A stretch of 64,000 nucleotides of DNA, taken from assembly GCF_000794385.1 (NCBI RefSeq), contig NZ_JTJB01000039.1, positions 1 through 64,000 of the forward strand. The letters run 5' to 3'. Shown here one piece after another: positions 1 through 7,773 of the stretch. This stretch comes from Thermus sp. 2.9. Lineage in GTDB: Bacteria; Deinococcota; Deinococci; Deinococcales; Thermaceae. The notes under the pieces are model-generated. The model was not told the DNA's origin. It did no database searches and was given only the letters and a program-made list of their open reading frames with translations. Every line of letters starts with the position of its first letter. Positions within the stretch are counted from its first letter, which is position 1. A program made the position numbers and the translations under genes.

Positions 1-1
1 T

Positions 2-30
2 TTGACGGTAAGGCTTTTTTGCCCTACAAT
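2..30 (+). promoter_or_regulatory. Sigma-70 promoter of tRNA-Gln
   Basis: TTGACG at 2-7 and TACAAT at 25-30 are separated by exactly 17 bp, and the tRNA begins 14 bp after the -10 box. This is the most consensus-like vegetative promoter in the window, as expected for a stable RNA gene. Confidence 0.85.
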
Positions 31-43
31 CCCCCTTGGACGC

Positions 44-117
44 TGGGGCGTCGTCTAATGGCAGGACAGCGGACTTTGGATCCGCCGGTCGTGGTTCGAG
101 TCCACGCGCCCCAGCCA
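44..117 (+). tRNA. tRNA-Gln (anticodon UUG), CCA encoded
   Basis: The acceptor stem TGGGGCG (44-50) pairs with CGCCCCA (107-113), followed by discriminator G114 and an encoded CCA (115-117). The T arm is CGTGG/CCACG around TTCGAGT (90-106). The anticodon loop CTTTGGA gives UUG, glutamine. The weak U1-A72 first pair is typical of tRNA-Gln. A run of six T follows directly (120-125) and could end transcription. Confidence 0.97.
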
Positions 118-139
118 GATTTTTTCATCGCATTTTCGC

Positions 140-157
140 AGAGCTTGGGTAAACTGG
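140..157 (+). repeat. 18-bp direct repeat, copy 1 (promoter element)
   Basis: AGAGCTTGGGTAAACTGG occurs here and again at 530-547. Each copy contains TAAACT placed 6-7 nt before a GTG codon, so the repeat looks like a duplicated leaderless promoter rather than a random repeat. Confidence 0.8.
150..155 (+). promoter_or_regulatory. -10 box TAAACT, leaderless start of the receiver-like gene
   Basis: TAAACT lies exactly 6 nt before GTG at 162. There is no Shine-Dalgarno. The spacing matches many other starts in this window, supporting a leaderless transcript. Confidence 0.6.
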
Positions 158-161
158 CGCC

Positions 162-542
162 GTGGCGGCGGAGTATCCGGGGCTTCTTCTATTAAGCCGC
201 AACGAGGCGCTGCGGGCTTACGTGGAGCTGGTATTGGTGGAAACCGGTATCCCGATCCGCTACTTTGACTCCGCCAAGGAAGGCCTGTTCTGGCTTCTGG
301 ACCACACCCCGCGGGCAATCCTGCTGGACGAGGACCTGGACGTGGACCCCTTTGCCGCCGCGGTACGGATCCGCCACGTGAAGCGGCTCAAGGAGGTGCC
401 CCTGGCGGTGCTCATCTCCCCCTCGGAGCGGCTTCGTGCCACGGCGGAGGTGGTCCGGGTTTTGCCCTTGGAAAAACCCTTAAGCCGCGAGAAGCTTTTC
501 CACTTTTTGCGCCTTTCCCCCCAACAGGGAGAGCTTGGGTAA
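162..542 (+). CDS. Orphan CheY-like receiver-domain protein (atypical)
   Basis: A 126-residue protein with the size and rhythm of a single response-regulator receiver domain. It shows LLLD at D56 (candidate phospho-acceptor), a VLIS segment near residues 83-86 and LEKPL with K105 matching the conserved Lys-Pro. The acidic pair normally seen after the first strand is missing: the N terminus reads LLLLSRN. It may therefore be an unphosphorylated pseudo-receiver or protein-interaction module. The GTG start sits 6 nt after a TAAACT -10 box. No output domain or partner kinase is adjacent; the next gene is a penicillin-binding protein, so a cell-wall link is only positional. Confidence 0.7.
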   Translation: MAAEYPGLLLLSRNEALRAYVELVLVETGIPIRYFDSAKEGLFWLLDHTPRAILLDEDLDVDPFAAAVRIRHVKRLKEVPLAVLISPSERLRATAEVVRVLPLEKPLSREKLFHFLRLSPQQGELG

Positions 543-547
543 ACTGG
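530..547 (+). repeat. 18-bp direct repeat, copy 2 (promoter element)
   Basis: Second identical copy of the 140-157 sequence. It overlaps the stop codon of the receiver-like gene (540-542) and carries TAAACT at 540-545, 7 nt before GTG 553, the preferred start of the penicillin-binding protein. Confidence 0.8.
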
Positions 548-552
548 TGGGC

Positions 553-2667
553 GTGCGGCTGTTCCGCTGGCTCGTCATGGTGCTGTTGGGGCTTTTGGTG
601 GGGGGGGGCTTCGCCTTGGGCTACCTGGCCTACGCCTACACCCGCCAACTTCCCGACCTTTCCCAGTTTGAGCGCCTGCGCCTCACCGCCACCTCGGTCC
701 TTTACGCCCGGGACGGCACCCCCTTGGCCCAGATCGCCAGCGTGGAGGAAGGGCGGGCCATTCACCGGAGCCTGGTGCGGCTAAAGGATGTGTCCCCGGC
801 GGCGGTGGCGGCCATCGTCTTCTCCGAGGACCGCCGCTTTTTCCAGCACTACGGGGTGGACTTCCTGCGGCTTCTGGGAGCGCTTTATGCCATCGCCCGG
901 GGGGATTTGCAGGGGGGGAGCACCATCACCACCCAGGTGATCAAGAACACCCTCCTCAAGGAGCTGGCCCAGGCCCGTTCCCTGGAGCGGAAGTTCAAGG
1001 AATGGGCCTTGGCCTTGGAGTTGGAGCGGCGCTACACCAAGGAAGAGATCCTGGAAATGTACCTGAACGTGGTTCCCTGGGGCGGGAACGCCGTGGGGAT
1101 CAAGGGGGCGGCGGAGGCTTACTTCGGCAAGGACCCGGCCGCCTTGACCTTGGCGGAGGGGCTTTACCTGGCCTCCCTCATCCCCGCCCCCAACGCCCGC
1201 TACCAGGATCTAAAGGGGGTGCGGGAGCGGATGCGCCTCCTATTGGACCAGATGGTGGCGGAGGGGTGGGTGAGCCCTGAGGTGGCCGAGGCCGCCTGGC
1301 GGGAGCCCCTGGTGCCCAAGGGGTGGCAGGCCCGCTACGACGGGAAGGGGAACCTACTGGAGGCCCGGCTGGTGGACCCCGAGGCCCGGCTGTTGCGCCA
1401 GCTGGACTTCCGCATGGCCCCCCACTTCGTCATGGAGGTGCGGCGCTTCCTCGAGGCCCGCTTCGGAAAGGACAAAATCTACGGAGAAGGCGGACTTAAG
1501 GTTTACACCACCTTGGACCCCGCCATGCAACGGGCGGCGGAACGGGCGGCCCGGGGAGCCCGCCTGCCCGAGGGGGCGGAGCTCGCCATCGTGGGCTTGG
1601 ACCCGGAAACGGGGGAGGTCTTGGCCCTGGTGGGGGGCATCCGGCGGGAAGGGGACGAGTACAACCGGGCCACCCGGGCCCTCAGGAACCCGGGGAGCGC
1701 CGTGAAGCCCTTCGTCTACGCCACCGCCTTTGAGGAGGGCTTCACCCAGGCCAGCCTGGTCCCCGACCGCCCCCTGGAGTTCCCCGATCCCAGCCAGCCT
1801 GGGGGGGTGTGGCGGCCCAAGAACTTCTCCGGGACCTTCCTCAACCGGGAGATCAGCGTGCGCTACGCCTTGGACCTTTCCTTGAACCTTCCCGCCATTT
1901 ACACCGCCAACGCCATCGGGGTGGAGAAGGTGGCGCAAAAGCTTTCCCAGGCGGGCTTCGCCGTGCGCTACCCCACCTTGGCCATCGCCATCGGCGGGGC
2001 CTCCATCACCCCCGTGGACCTGGCCGCCGCCTACGCCTCCTTTGTGAACGGGGGGTACCGGGTGGCCCCCCTTTACGTTCTGCGGGTGGAGGACGCCGAG
2101 GGAAGGGTGCTCTACCAAGCCTCCCCGGAGCGGCGCCCCCTCTTTAGCCCCCAGGTGGCCTACCAAGGGTGGGACCTGCTAAAGGGCTACGTCTACGACC
2201 TGGGGGAGAAGGGCCTGGCCAAGGGGGCCCGCATCCCCGGGCGGGTGGTGGGGGGGAAGACAGGAACCACCAACGAGGCCAGGGACCTCTGGTTCGCCGG
2301 AGTGACCCGGGGGCTTTCCGCCGTGGTCTGGGTGGGGCGGGACGACAACAAGCCCTTGCGCATGGGGGGGCGGGAGCCTTCCAGCTCCGTGGTGAACCCC
2401 CCCATCTGGCGGGCCTTCGTGGCGGAGGCCCTAAGGGGCCGCCCGGGGGGTGACTTTCCCCCGCCTCCTGGGCTTGTGCAGGCCCAGGTGGACCTGGTTT
2501 CGGGAATGCCCTCGCAAGCGGGCGTGGCCATGTGGTTCCCCCAGGGCAAGGTCCCCCTTCCCCCGGCGGAACCGGCACCCCCCGCTTCGCCCGAGGCCAC
2601 GGGCCAGGCGGCCCCAGAAGCTTCCCCAGAAGCACCCGTGGAGGAACCCCATGGAACATCGCCCTGA
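553..2667 (+). CDS. Class A penicillin-binding protein (PBP1A family)
   Basis: Bifunctional peptidoglycan glycosyltransferase/transpeptidase anchored in the inner membrane by one N-terminal helix (about residues 5-25). Glycosyltransferase motifs EDRRFFQHYGVD and GGSTITTQ are present. The transpeptidase motifs follow in order: SAVK (SxxK, catalytic serine), SLN (SxN) and KTGTT (KTG). The C-terminal tail is Pro/Ala/Glu-rich low complexity. About 704 residues, normal for the family. I prefer GTG 553 because a TAAACT box sits 7 nt upstream; the longer frame opens at TTG 535. The 3' end overlaps the next gene by 17 bp. Confidence 0.95.
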   Translation: MRLFRWLVMVLLGLLVGGGFALGYLAYAYTRQLPDLSQFERLRLTATSVLYARDGTPLAQIASVEEGRAIHRSLVRLKDVSPAAVAAIVFSEDRRFFQHYGVDFLRLLGALYAIARGDLQGGSTITTQVIKNTLLKELAQARSLERKFKEWALALELERRYTKEEILEMYLNVVPWGGNAVGIKGAAEAYFGKDPAALTLAEGLYLASLIPAPNARYQDLKGVRERMRLLLDQMVAEGWVSPEVAEAAWREPLVPKGWQARYDGKGNLLEARLVDPEARLLRQLDFRMAPHFVMEVRRFLEARFGKDKIYGEGGLKVYTTLDPAMQRAAERAARGARLPEGAELAIVGLDPETGEVLALVGGIRREGDEYNRATRALRNPGSAVKPFVYATAFEEGFTQASLVPDRPLEFPDPSQPGGVWRPKNFSGTFLNREISVRYALDLSLNLPAIYTANAIGVEKVAQKLSQAGFAVRYPTLAIAIGGASITPVDLAAAYASFVNGGYRVAPLYVLRVEDAEGRVLYQASPERRPLFSPQVAYQGWDLLKGYVYDLGEKGLAKGARIPGRVVGGKTGTTNEARDLWFAGVTRGLSAVVWVGRDDNKPLRMGGREPSSSVVNPPIWRAFVAEALRGRPGGDFPPPPGLVQAQVDLVSGMPSQAGVAMWFPQGKVPLPPAEPAPPASPEATGQAAPEASPEAPVEEPHGTSP

Positions 2668-3391
2668 CCTAAGCCATGTGCGCATCGTCTTGGTGGAGCC
2701 CCAGGAGCCCATGAACGTGGGGGCGGTGGCCCGGGCCATGCGCAACTTCGGGCTCTCCCGGCTTTACGTGGTCAACCCTCACCCCCGGGTGGGGCCGCCT
2801 TGGGCCCGGGAGGCCTACTGGCTGGCGGTGCACGCGGAGGACGTCCTGGACCGGGCGGTGGTGGTCCCCACCTTGCCCGAGGCCTTGGCGGGGACCCAGT
2901 TCGTGGTGGCCACCACGGGCCGCCCCCGGGAGCTTTACCCCGCCCCCGTGGTCCCGGCTTGGGAGGTGCCCCGCCACGCCCTCGCCGTGGCGGGGGAGGT
3001 GGCCTTGGTCTTCGGCCGGGAGACCTTCGGCCTCACCAACGAGGAGCTAGACTTAGCCCACCTCATTGGCACCATTCCCACCGCCCCGGAGCAACCCTCC
3101 TTGAACCTGGCCCAGGCGGTGGTGGTCTTCGCCTACGAGCTTTTCAAGGCGGCCCTGGGTGGCCTCGAGGCCAGGGAGGAGCTGGCCCCGGTGGAGGCCT
3201 TGGAAGCCCTTTTCGCCGACTTGGGGCGGTACGTGCTGGAAATCGGCTTCACCGACGCCCGCCGCCACCCCTACGCCATGCGCCGCCTGCGCCGCATCCT
3301 GCACAAGGCAAGGCTTGCCCCGGGAGAGGTGCAGCTCCTGCGGGGGCTCCTCCACCAAAGCCGTTACGCGCAGGGGAAGAAGGATGGCTAG
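2651..3391 (+). CDS. SpoU/TrmJ-family RNA 2'-O-methyltransferase
   Basis: SPOUT-fold methylase of the TrmH/TrmJ group, using S-adenosylmethionine to methylate a ribose 2'-OH in tRNA or rRNA. The N terminus has the family block IVLVEPQEPMNVGAVARAMRNFG. The knot region holds VFGRETFGLTNEEL and then IPTAPEQPSLNLAQAVVV, the SAM-binding loop signature. At 246 residues it matches TrmJ (tRNA Cm32/Um32), but LasT/YfiF-like relatives cannot be excluded from sequence alone. ATG 2651 lies inside the end of the PBP gene, and the stop overlaps the next start by 8 bp, so translational coupling is likely. Confidence 0.85.
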   Translation: MEHRPDLSHVRIVLVEPQEPMNVGAVARAMRNFGLSRLYVVNPHPRVGPPWAREAYWLAVHAEDVLDRAVVVPTLPEALAGTQFVVATTGRPRELYPAPVVPAWEVPRHALAVAGEVALVFGRETFGLTNEELDLAHLIGTIPTAPEQPSLNLAQAVVVFAYELFKAALGGLEAREELAPVEALEALFADLGRYVLEIGFTDARRHPYAMRRLRRILHKARLAPGEVQLLRGLLHQSRYAQGKKDG

Positions 3392-4929
3392 CCAAAGCCT
3401 TTACCGCTTGGTCCGCCTGGCGCAGCGCCTTTTGCCGCCCCTCATCGCCTTGGTGGTGGTGGCCTTTGAGGTGGCCCTCTTGCCCTACCGCCACGTGGAC
3501 GCCTTGCTCTGGCTTCGCCTGGGGTTTTACGGCCTGGTGGGGCCCTTGGTCACCTACGCCGTGTTGGAGTGGATCGCCCAGGAGGTTTTGGAGAAGGTGC
3601 GGGCGGAAAGGGCCCTGGAGGAGGCCAACCGCAGGCTTCTGGCGGCGGGGCGGGTCTTCCGCGAGGCCCTGGAAAGCGAGAACCTGGAGGAGGCGGTGCA
3701 CCGCGTGGCCCTGGCCTTGCGGGAAACCTTGGGCTACCCGGTGGCCCTCGAGGCGGAGGGGGTGCGGGCGGGGGAGGAGTGCGGGGGGGTGAGGGTGGAG
3801 CTTCCCGGGCTAAGGGGGTACCTGGAGGCCTGCCCCCCGCCCCGGAACGGGCCTTCCTGGAGGTGCTCGCCCACGAGGTGGGGGGGGCTTTGCAGTCCGT
3901 GGTGGCGCGAAGCCGCGACCTCCTCACCCTCTTTGAGGTGGACCAGGCCCTAAAGGCCGAGGCCAACCTGGACCGCCTTCTGGAAAACCTCCTGGAGCGC
4001 ATTCGGGACTGGGCGGGGGCGGAGGGGGGCGGGGTGCTCCTTTTGGACGAGGAGGGGTTCTTGGTGCCCCGGGTGGTGCGGAACCTGTCCCTCCCCGCCC
4101 ACCCTTTCCTTCCCGAGGGCCCGTGGAAGGGGGCCTTGGAGGGCCCCGTCTTCGTGGCCCCCAAGACCCTGGCCCTGCCCCTGAAGGCCCGGGGGACGGT
4201 GGGGGTCTTGGTCCTAAAAGGGGAAGACCTTTCCCGGCGCATCCCCTTCCTTTCCTTCCTGGCCTCCCAGGTGGCCTTGGCGGTGCGGAACGCCCAAGCC
4301 TACCTGAGGGCGGAGGAGCTCGCCATCAACGAGGAGCGCACCCGCATCGCCCGGGAGATCCACGACGGCCTGGCGCAAAGCCTGGCCTTCATGGCCTTGA
4401 AGCTGGACCTGGCGGAAAGGCTTTTGGACAAGGACCGGGAGGCGGCGCTAAGGGCTTTGGCCGAGGTGAAGGACACCTTAAGGAGCCAGATCCGGGAGGT
4501 GCGCCGGAGCATCTTCGCCCTAAGGCCCATTGACCTGGAGCGCTACGGCTTCCTGGAGTCCGTGCGGCGCTACGCCCAGGCCTTCGCCGAGCAGGCGGGG
4601 TTTAGGGTCCACCTCTCCTTGCCCGAGGCGGTGGGGCTATCCCAGGCCAGTGAGCTCGTCCTCTTCCGCGTCCTGCAGGAGGCCCTCACCAACGCCGCCA
4701 AGCACGCCAAGCCCACCCGGGTGGAGGTGGTCTTGGAGCCTTTGGGGGAACGGGGGCGAGGCTTGTGGTGCGGGACAACGGCCAAGGCTTTCAAAACCCT
4801 GAGGCCCAGGGCCTGGGCGGCTTTGGCCTGACCCAAATGCGGGAGCGGGTGGAGGCCAGGGGGGGGCGTTTTTGGGTGGCCTCGGCCCCGGGGAAGGGCA
4901 CGGAGGTGGGGGCGGAGGTGCCCTACTAG
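3384..4929 (+). pseudogene. NarL-type sensor histidine kinase, two -1 frameshifts
   Basis: Read across three frames this is a complete kinase of about 515 residues: two N-terminal membrane helices, a short coiled coil, a GAF-like domain (roughly 3950-4300), a HisKA_3 dimerisation helix with the phospho-accepting His in AREIHDGLAQ (codon at 4361), and an HATPase domain with VRDNGQGF and GLGGFGLTQMRERV. Frame moves from 0 to 2 at the C6 run 3833-3838 and from 2 to 1 near the G5 run 4752-4756. Restoring one C and one G gives uninterrupted family sequence through both sites. Either both are homopolymer sequencing errors or the gene is decaying. As written, translation stops at TGA 4829-4831 even if the first shift is bypassed. 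No response regulator is adjacent. Confidence 0.85.
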
Positions 4930-4936
4930 GCGTCCT

Positions 4937-5434
4937 ATGATGGGAGGCGTGGAGCGTCCCGTGCGCGTGCTCTTTGTCTGCTTGGGCAACATCTGCCGGA
5001 GTCCTTTGGCGGAGGGGGCCTTCCGCAAGCTCCTAAGGGAGCGGGGACTCGAGGCCCACTTTGAGGTGGACTCCGCGGGCACCGGGGCCTGGCACGCGGG
5101 GGAGCCCATGGACCCCCGGGCCCGGCGGGTCTTGGAGGCGGAGGGGGCCTACTTCCCCCACGTGGCCCGGGCCATGACCCGGGAGGACGCCCTATACTAC
5201 GACCACATCCTGGTCATGGACCGCAAGAACCTGGAGGAGGTCCTGAGGCGCTTCCCCGAGGCCCGGGGCAAGGCGCGGCTCCTTTTGGACTACCTGGGCG
5301 GGGGAGAGGTGAAGGACCCCTACTACGGCGACTACCAGGACTGCCTCGAGGCCTACTGGACGGTGGAGGCCGCCTGCAAGGCCTTCCTGGAGGTCCATGG
5401 ACCCCAAAACCCTCCTCCGGCGGGCGGGGCTTGA
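4937..5434 (+). CDS. Low-molecular-weight protein tyrosine phosphatase family
   Basis: Cytoplasmic LMW-PTP fold. The P-loop CLGNICRS supplies nucleophile Cys15 and Arg21 (CX5R), and the general acid is Asp127 in VKDPYYGDY. The 165 residues match the family. Start choice is open: ATG 4937, ATG 4940 or GTG 4961 (which has GGGAGG at 4942-4947 upstream). The fructosamine-kinase gene starts inside its 3' end with a 38-bp overlap. From the family literature, LMW-PTPs can dephosphorylate sugar-phosphate adducts, and this pairing suggests a role in protein deglycation rather than, or as well as, phosphotyrosine signalling. Confidence 0.93.
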   Translation: MMGGVERPVRVLFVCLGNICRSPLAEGAFRKLLRERGLEAHFEVDSAGTGAWHAGEPMDPRARRVLEAEGAYFPHVARAMTREDALYYDHILVMDRKNLEEVLRRFPEARGKARLLLDYLGGGEVKDPYYGDYQDCLEAYWTVEAACKAFLEVHGPQNPPPAGGA

Positions 5435-6185
5435 GGTGGAGGGTACCCCCCTTCCCCTCCACGGGGGGGATATGGCCCGGGTGTGGCGGGTGGGGCCCTA
5501 CGCGGTGAAGCTGGCGGAAAACCCCCCGCTGGGCTTCTTCGCCGCGGAGGCGCGGGGGCTTAGGGAGCTCGGAAAAAGGGGGGTCAGGGTGCCCGGGGTG
5601 TTCCACGTGGCCGAGGAAGGGCTTGTGCTGGAGTACCTGCCCCCGGGCCCGGAGGACTGGGAGGGGCTTGCCGCCATGTTGGCCCACCTCCACCGAAAGC
5701 GGGAGGAGGCGTACTGGGCCGAGCCGGGCTTCCTCGGCACCTTCCCCCTGCCGGGGAGGCGGGGAGGGGACTGGACGGAGTTCTTCTACCTCCGCTGCGT
5801 GGAGCCCTTGCTCCAGGCCACCTGGGACCGCCTGGAGGGGCTTGGGCCTAGGGTGGAAGCCCTCTTCCGAAGGCCCCTGCCCACAGAGGGCCCCGCCCCC
5901 CTCCACGGGGACCTTTGGCGCGGCAACGTCCACTTCGCCCAAGGGGGGCCGGCCCTTTTGGACCCTTCCTTCTTCGTGGGGGAAAGGGGTGTGGACCTGG
6001 CCATGATGCGGCTTTTCGGCGGATTTCCCACCGCTTTTTGGCAGGCCTACCAGGCCCTTTACCCGCTGCCCGAGGAGGTGGAGCGGGCTCTCCCCCGGTA
6101 CCAGGTGTACTACCTCCTCGCCCACGTGCACTTCTTCGGCAAAGGTTATCTGGGGGCGCTATGGAAGGCGATTTCCGCCTCTTAG
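5397..6185 (+). CDS. Fructosamine/ribulosamine 3-kinase family protein
   Basis: Aminoglycoside-phosphotransferase-like kinase of the fructosamine-3-kinase family, which phosphorylates the sugar of glycated amines so that the adduct falls off. The N-lobe has AVKLAE (ATP-binding lysine) and the hinge region LVLEYLPPGP. The catalytic loop is LHGDLWRGNV, followed by the Mg-binding segment LDPSFFVGERGVDLAMM. 262 residues, a little shorter than eukaryotic FN3K. It overlaps the LMW-PTP gene upstream and the DUF4388 gene downstream (25 bp), so the three are probably co-translated. Characterised bacterial members prefer ribulosamines and erythrulosamines. Confidence 0.9.
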   Translation: MDPKTLLRRAGLEVEGTPLPLHGGDMARVWRVGPYAVKLAENPPLGFFAAEARGLRELGKRGVRVPGVFHVAEEGLVLEYLPPGPEDWEGLAAMLAHLHRKREEAYWAEPGFLGTFPLPGRRGGDWTEFFYLRCVEPLLQATWDRLEGLGPRVEALFRRPLPTEGPAPLHGDLWRGNVHFAQGGPALLDPSFFVGERGVDLAMMRLFGGFPTAFWQAYQALYPLPEEVERALPRYQVYYLLAHVHFFGKGYLGALWKAISAS

Positions 6186-6916
6186 GCCCCATTGACCTCC
6201 TGCAACTTTTGGCCCAGGGGGGCAAGACGGGCGTCTTCCTGGTGGAGGGGCCGGGCGGAGCGGGGGAGGTTTACCTGGAGCGGGGCCGCCCCGTGCACGC
6301 CGCCTTCGCGGGTAAGGCGGGCCGGGAGGCCCTTTTGGAGGTCCTGGCCCTGAAGGAGGGGCGTTTCCGCTTCCACCTGGGCGCCAAGGCCCCCCTCACC
6401 ACCCTTGCCGGCCCCTTGGAGGCGTACCTCCTCGAGGCCATCCGTTCCCTGGACGAACGGGTGGAGGTGGGCCCCTTTGACCTGGTGCGTCCCTCGGCTC
6501 GCCTGGAGGCGGTGGGGGCCACCCTGGACCCGGTGGAGCTCGCCCTCCTTCAGGACCTAGGCCGGGGGAAAAGCCCCTTGGACCTGGTGGGGAGGTGGCC
6601 CCTGGAGGAGGTGCTGAAGCGCTTGGGGCACCTGGCCCGGCTCAGGCTGGTGGAGGTGGCCCCACGGGTGCCCCGCACCGCCAAGCTCCGGGTGGCCTTG
6701 GGGAAGCGGGGGGCCCAGGTGGAGGCCCTGCTCCTCAAAGCCTGGCGGGTCCACTACGGCCCCTTCGCCCAGGTGCGGGTCAAGGGGGCAAGGGAGGTCC
6801 TCTTGCCCGTGGAAGGGGTGGAAGGGCTTGGGGTGGAGCTCAGGCTTTCCCCCGAGCTCCTCCTCTTCCACGGGCTCAAGGTGGGAGAGGAGGTCTTGGT
6901 CTGGCCCGAGGTATAG
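6161..6916 (+). CDS. DUF4388 (PATAN-like) domain protein
   Basis: 251-residue protein whose first about 100 residues read FRLLGPIDLLQLLAQGGKTGVFLVEG...GEVYLERGRPVHAAFAGKAGREALLEVLALKEGRFRFH. That is the DUF4388 pattern found in bacterial regulatory and gliding/pilus-associated proteins. The C-terminal half (about 115-250) is predicted alpha/beta with no motif I recognise. ATG 6161 overlaps the end of the kinase gene. Function is unknown; the domain is generally thought to mediate protein interaction in signalling. Confidence 0.75.
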   Translation: MEGDFRLLGPIDLLQLLAQGGKTGVFLVEGPGGAGEVYLERGRPVHAAFAGKAGREALLEVLALKEGRFRFHLGAKAPLTTLAGPLEAYLLEAIRSLDERVEVGPFDLVRPSARLEAVGATLDPVELALLQDLGRGKSPLDLVGRWPLEEVLKRLGHLARLRLVEVAPRVPRTAKLRVALGKRGAQVEALLLKAWRVHYGPFAQVRVKGAREVLLPVEGVEGLGVELRLSPELLLFHGLKVGEEVLVWPEV

Positions 6917-6917
6917 T
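6912..6917 (+). promoter_or_regulatory. -10 box TATAGT, leaderless start of psuG
   Basis: TATAGT overlaps the TAG stop (6914-6916) of the previous gene and lies 6 nt before ATG 6924. No Shine-Dalgarno is visible. Confidence 0.65.
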
Positions 6918-6923
6918 GGCCCC

Positions 6924-7769
6924 ATGCGGGAAGCTCTGGTGGCCTTGGAATCCGCCCTCCTCACCCACGGCCTGCCCTATCCCCTGAACCTAAAGGTGGC
7001 CCTGGAGCTGGAGGAGGCGGTGCGGGAGGAGGGGGCAATCCCCCGCACCATCGCCCTCTTTCGGGGTGAGGTGCGGGTGGGCTTGAAGCGGGAGGAGATG
7101 GAACTTTTGGCAAAGGGCGGGGCGGAGAAGGCGAGCCTTTGGAACCTGGCGGCCCTCTTGGCCCAAGGGAAAAGCGCCGGCACCACGGTGGCGGCCACGG
7201 TCCACCTGGCCCACCGCCACGGGATCCAGGTCTTCGCCACCGGGGGCATCGGTGGGGTGCACCCCGAGCCCCATGATGAGAGCGCCGACCTTTTGGCCCT
7301 GGCCCGCACCCCCATCCTGGTGGTGGCCGCGGGGCCCAAGGCCATCCTGGACCTTCGGGCCACCTTGGAAAGGCTGGAGACCCTGGGGGTGAGCGTGGTG
7401 GGCTACCGCACGGACCGCCTTCCCGCTTTCTTCTCTCCCGCCTCCCCCTATCCCGTGCCCGCCCGGGTGGAAAGCCCCCGGGAAGCGGCCCAGGTTTACC
7501 GGAGGGCCAAGGAGCTTGGCCTAGGGGCGGTGCTTCTGGTGAACCCGGTCTCCGAGGGCATCCCTTACGAGAAGGTGGCGGCGTGGGTGGAGGAGGCGAG
7601 CCACCAAGCGGCAAGGGAGGGCGTTTTCGGCAAGGCCCTTACCCCCTACCTCCTCCGGCGGCTTTCCGAGCTTTCCCAAGGGGAGACGGATCGGGTGAAC
7701 CGGCGCCTCCTCCTGGAAAACGCCCGGTTGGCGGCCCAGGTGGCCCGGGCGCTTGCGGCGCTAGAATAG
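6924..7769 (+). CDS. psuG: Pseudouridine-5'-phosphate glycosidase
   Basis: Catalyses reversible cleavage of pseudouridine 5'-phosphate to uracil and ribose 5-phosphate. It starts at the family N terminus ALESALLTHGLPYP, with the segment GKSAGTTVAATVHLAHRHGIQVFATGGIGGVH that includes the active-site lysine and the HxxGI...TGGIGGVH block. LVNPVSEGIPYE and GKALTPYLL near the C terminus are also characteristic. 281 residues, slightly shorter than the E. coli enzyme. The partner pseudouridine kinase psuK is not in this window. The start follows a TATAGT box by 6 nt. Confidence 0.93.
   Translation: MREALVALESALLTHGLPYPLNLKVALELEEAVREEGAIPRTIALFRGEVRVGLKREEMELLAKGGAEKASLWNLAALLAQGKSAGTTVAATVHLAHRHGIQVFATGGIGGVHPEPHDESADLLALARTPILVVAAGPKAILDLRATLERLETLGVSVVGYRTDRLPAFFSPASPYPVPARVESPREAAQVYRRAKELGLGAVLLVNPVSEGIPYEKVAAWVEEASHQAAREGVFGKALTPYLLRRLSELSQGETDRVNRRLLLENARLAAQVARALAALE
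7762..7767 (+). promoter_or_regulatory. -10 box TAGAAT, leaderless start of the RodZ-like gene
   Basis: TAGAAT is encoded by the last codons of psuG. Its final T is the first base of the psuG stop codon, and GTG 7774 follows after 6 nt. Confidence 0.6.
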
Positions 7770-7773
7770 CCTT

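Noticed and set aside
601-607. Poly-G runs such as this one as G-quadruplex regulatory elements
   Set aside because: Such runs are everywhere in this sequence because of GGG codons and show no special placement.
3384-4929. Programmed ribosomal frameshifting in the histidine kinase
   Set aside because: Two separate shifts at ordinary homopolymers, with no stimulatory structure or family precedent I know, make indels or sequencing errors more likely.
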